Positions 61,786 through 64,000 of a stretch of DNA of 64,000 bases are shown one piece after another (position 1 is the first letter of the stretch; each line of letters opens with the position of its first letter). Under the pieces are notes generated by a model. It did no database searches. It was not told the origin of the DNA and saw only the letters and a program-made list of their open reading frames with translations. The position numbers and the translations under genes are program-made. Source of the DNA: RGEC01 sp964626685 (GTDB lineage Bacteria; Bacteroidota; Bacteroidia; NS11-12g; UBA955); assembly GCA_964626685.1 (NCBI GenBank), contig CAZVJY010000001.1, forward strand, positions 1 through 64,000, written 5' to 3'.

Positions 61786-64000
61786 TTAATTAAAATTCAT
61801 ACGTATACCTAAACGGGCATTTCTGGGGGCACCAAAATTACCGGTTTGTGAATTCAAGAGGATTTTGTAAAGATCGGTGTAGCTCTGTGCATCAATCTGG
61901 TTGCGCACAAGCAGCTGACCGGCCTGAGAGTTAAGGAATCCGTCATCCATAGGCTGACCGGTGAAGGGGAACACACCCACAACGTTTCTGGTGTTGAGTA
62001 TGTTCTGCACCCACAGGAAGACATTCAACTGCAAAGGATTGTCTTTCCCGGAGCGTTTCAGGCTGAAACCTTTGGTAATATTGATATCAATGGTTTGCTG
62101 CCATGGCAAACGGGCACCAAAAGGAACACCTTTAATCTGAGCCCTGTCAACCGCACCAATCTGAACAGGACGGGTTGTTGGGGTGTAAGGAGCGCCGCTG
62201 TAAGCGTTGGCAATGATATTGAAGCTGGTAAACTTGAAGATCTCTTTTCCGCCTACAATGGGTCCGGTGTAAAGGTTCTTCTTGGTTTTAAAGTCTTTAC
62301 CTCCACCCCAAGCCCAGGTTGCTGATAACTTCACGTTGTGACGAATGTCCAGTTCACCGAGCGGAATTACATTTCTGAGGTTAGGCTGGTTGCTGGCAAT
62401 CAGTGCAGCCTGCGAGTTGATATTAGAACCGGTACCGTCTGCAAACTGCATCATGTAGCTGGCGAGCAGGCTCAACGGACCTATTTCTTCCATAACGAAT
62501 GTTCCGCGGAATCCGGTGATGGTTGCGAAATCGATATTACGGAAAGTAGTGTAGGTAACAGGGAAACCTTGCGCAATCTGGTAAAGACCAAAGTCGCGGC
62601 GAATTTCTGAATAAGAAGCAGCCATTTCAAGACCTTTGTTCTTTTTACGTCCAAACAGTTGTTTGTAACCTACTTCGTAGTCGGTTTTCACACGGCTCTT
62701 CAGATCACCGTTTGAAATGGTGGCACCTTGACGGTTTTTGAGGTAATACAATTCATCAATGGTGAGGAATGATGCACCGCTGTTAGGTCTTTGTGCCAGC
62801 ACGTCATAGCTCACATAGAATGTTTTGCGACCGGGTTCCAGCGGGAAGCTAAACCAAATACGGGGCAGGAAATTCAGGGCCGGGGTAAAGTCACGAAGAG
62901 CTTCTTTACCCAGCACGAGGCTATCGGTATTGGTAGCTACTAGATAAGGAGCAATACGGCCGTTTGAAGTCTGGTTCGCCAGGAATTCAGGGTTGCGCTG
63001 TTCGCTTCCGTCGGCATTATACCAGCGGTCTCCGTTGCGATAACCCACAATTTTGGTAGGGGATTTCAGGTCATTTACATAAACGGCATAGTTGCTGCCA
63101 ATATTGCCAGGGTGGTTTACATCCAGACCATTGATCTGCTTAACTTCAGCAGCCGTGCGAATAGGGTGCAGGGTGTAAGGATCTTTCAGCACAAACTGGT
63201 TTGCATCGTAGCTCTCCATACGCAGACCCAAACGGAATACCAGATCCTTGAACTGGAACTGATCCTGTATCCAGGCAGCCATATAAACAGGCCTGAAGGC
63301 ACCGATGGTGCGCATGGTTGGATTGTTAAGAAACTCTTCGATAGCAGGCTTTCTGAATACTTTGTTACCCATGTGGTCGTAACCAAAATAGTTAACCACT
63401 CCATTACCATTGTTAAGCAACTCATCGGCTGTAAACATGTCAATAGAGAAGTCTCCGGGTTTGTAGCTGTTTATGTCTACAAAAGTGCGCTCATCCACTG
63501 AGTTGCCGTACACGTCGCGGGCTCCCTGCGAAATCAGTTTGTTTCGGAAAGAGCGGTCAAAATTGCTTTGGTCTGCAACGTTAACCAGACGATTGTAGCG
63601 AACCGTGTCGGTAAATATACCATTGGCATCATAGCTCAATATAGGATTGTTGCGGTCCAGTTCAGAGATATGGCGGTTCATCAGCTGGCCCATCAGGATC
63701 CAAAGACCATTGGCACTAAGGCCATAGCCGCGTGAAATCTGCTGTTCGTAGTAGATACCGGCCTGAAGGTCATGTGGAGTGCGTTCACGGCCACCTACAG
63801 TTTTGGGTTTAACCTGCATCTGTCCAATCGCAAACAGCGAGAAACGCTGGGACTGGTTTTTATTGTAGCCGCTGGTAATTCCACCCGGAGTGCCCCATAG
63901 AGAATAAATGTTGTTGGGATTAAAACCGTTCATCAAACCCTGGCTCTGAATCACCTGAGAGGAATTTCTCACGCTAAAACCGCGGCTTGCATAATAATCA
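61786..64000 (-). CDS. TonB-dependent receptor (5' part outside window)
   Basis: C-terminal 738 residues of an outer-membrane TonB-dependent transporter; the frame stays open to the window edge, so signal peptide, plug start and TonB box are missing. At the edge the residues DYYASRGFSV match the end of a plug domain. The rest is barrel, with typical strands (FRLGLRMESYDAN, YEVGYKQLFGRKK) and a C-terminal RNARLGIRMNFN. The substrate is unknown. It heads the gene set with the FlgD-like protein and the PorV/PorQ-like protein. Confidence 0.9.
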   Translation of the reverse strand, partial: DYYASRGFSVRNSSQVIQSQGLMNGFNPNNIYSLWGTPGGITSGYNKNQSQRFSLFAIGQMQVKPKTVGGRERTPHDLQAGIYYEQQISRGYGLSANGLWILMGQLMNRHISELDRNNPILSYDANGIFTDTVRYNRLVNVADQSNFDRSFRNKLISQGARDVYGNSVDERTFVDINSYKPGDFSIDMFTADELLNNGNGVVNYFGYDHMGNKVFRKPAIEEFLNNPTMRTIGAFRPVYMAAWIQDQFQFKDLVFRLGLRMESYDANQFVLKDPYTLHPIRTAAEVKQINGLDVNHPGNIGSNYAVYVNDLKSPTKIVGYRNGDRWYNADGSEQRNPEFLANQTSNGRIAPYLVATNTDSLVLGKEALRDFTPALNFLPRIWFSFPLEPGRKTFYVSYDVLAQRPNSGASFLTIDELYYLKNRQGATISNGDLKSRVKTDYEVGYKQLFGRKKNKGLEMAASYSEIRRDFGLYQIAQGFPVTYTTFRNIDFATITGFRGTFVMEEIGPLSLLASYMMQFADGTGSNINSQAALIASNQPNLRNVIPLGELDIRHNVKLSATWAWGGGKDFKTKKNLYTGPIVGGKEIFKFTSFNIIANAYSGAPYTPTTRPVQIGAVDRAQIKGVPFGARLPWQQTIDINITKGFSLKRSGKDNPLQLNVFLWVQNILNTRNVVGVFPFTGQPMDDGFLNSQAGQLLVRNQIDAQSYTDLYKILLNSQTGNFGAPRNARLGIRMNFN

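Overview
The window comes from a Bacteroidota chromosome. Signs seen directly are type IX secretion (T9SS) C-terminal sorting domains of type A-like and type B kind, PorV/PorQ- and PorE-like outer-membrane proteins, a TonB-dependent receptor, many promoters of the TAnnTTTG (-7) type, a DUF4407 membrane protein and a DTE-type proteorhodopsin. The rhodopsin suggests an aquatic, light-exposed member. Class or genus cannot be fixed from the sequence alone.

Layout. 1-600: a small GIY-YIG gene framed by two nearly identical, hairpin-rich 71-bp direct repeats. 0.6-6.3 kb: secreted M1 aminopeptidase, a mini-protein that is little more than a T9SS sorting domain, and a PorE-like TPR/beta-propeller/OmpA lipoprotein with a degenerate retropepsin-like tail. 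6.3-15.3 kb: housekeeping genes (kdsA, HtrA protease, tRNA-Pro, a SirB/cytochrome c fusion, amino-acid dehydrogenase, anmK, class V aminotransferase, menE-like). 15.3-23.9 kb: TraB/GumN protein, small membrane proteins, AAA+ ATPase, a split sensor/histidine kinase/response regulator module, a VWA protein and unknowns. 24.0-26.8 kb: proteorhodopsin followed, across a terminator-like hairpin, by one polypeptide that joins lycopene beta-cyclase (CrtY) to the carotene-cleaving dioxygenase Blh, so that beta-carotene formation and retinal release lie in one chain next to the opsin.

27.3-38.1 kb is an AT-richer accessory block: a 1172-aa STAND-type NTPase with zinc ribbon, HEPN-like N-terminal region and kinesin-light-chain TPRs, and a 1115-aa protein that shares the N-terminal HEPN-like region but ends in an F5/8C (discoidin) domain. 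A CorA-like membrane protein and a thioesterase follow. 38.2-44.6 kb is a tightly spaced seven-gene operon with no informational or metabolic gene: two membrane-anchored transglutaminase-like proteins with Cys/His/Glu triads, a DUF4407 protein and a divergent shorter DUF4407-like paralogue, two other single-span proteins and a small multi-span protein. This operon is the best candidate in the window for an undescribed, membrane-located system.

44.6-46.7 kb: a decayed tRNA-Phe-like copy with a hairpin inserted in its D-arm region, an intact tRNA-Phe(GAA) with a clear promoter, and mnmE. 46.7-53.8 kb: an ECF sigma factor, a membrane protein in the anti-sigma position that itself ends in a T9SS type B-like domain, and a giant PKD-repeat T9SS type B adhesin. 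53.9-56.6 kb: greA-hit-lgt-holB operon. 56.7-64.0 kb: TonB-dependent receptor (cut by the window edge), a 1303-aa secreted protein with FlgD-like/T9SS C-terminus and a PorV/PorQ-like barrel, apparently one operon.

A recurring regulatory feature is that the -7 box often lies only 4-6 nt before the start codon, which predicts leaderless mRNAs.
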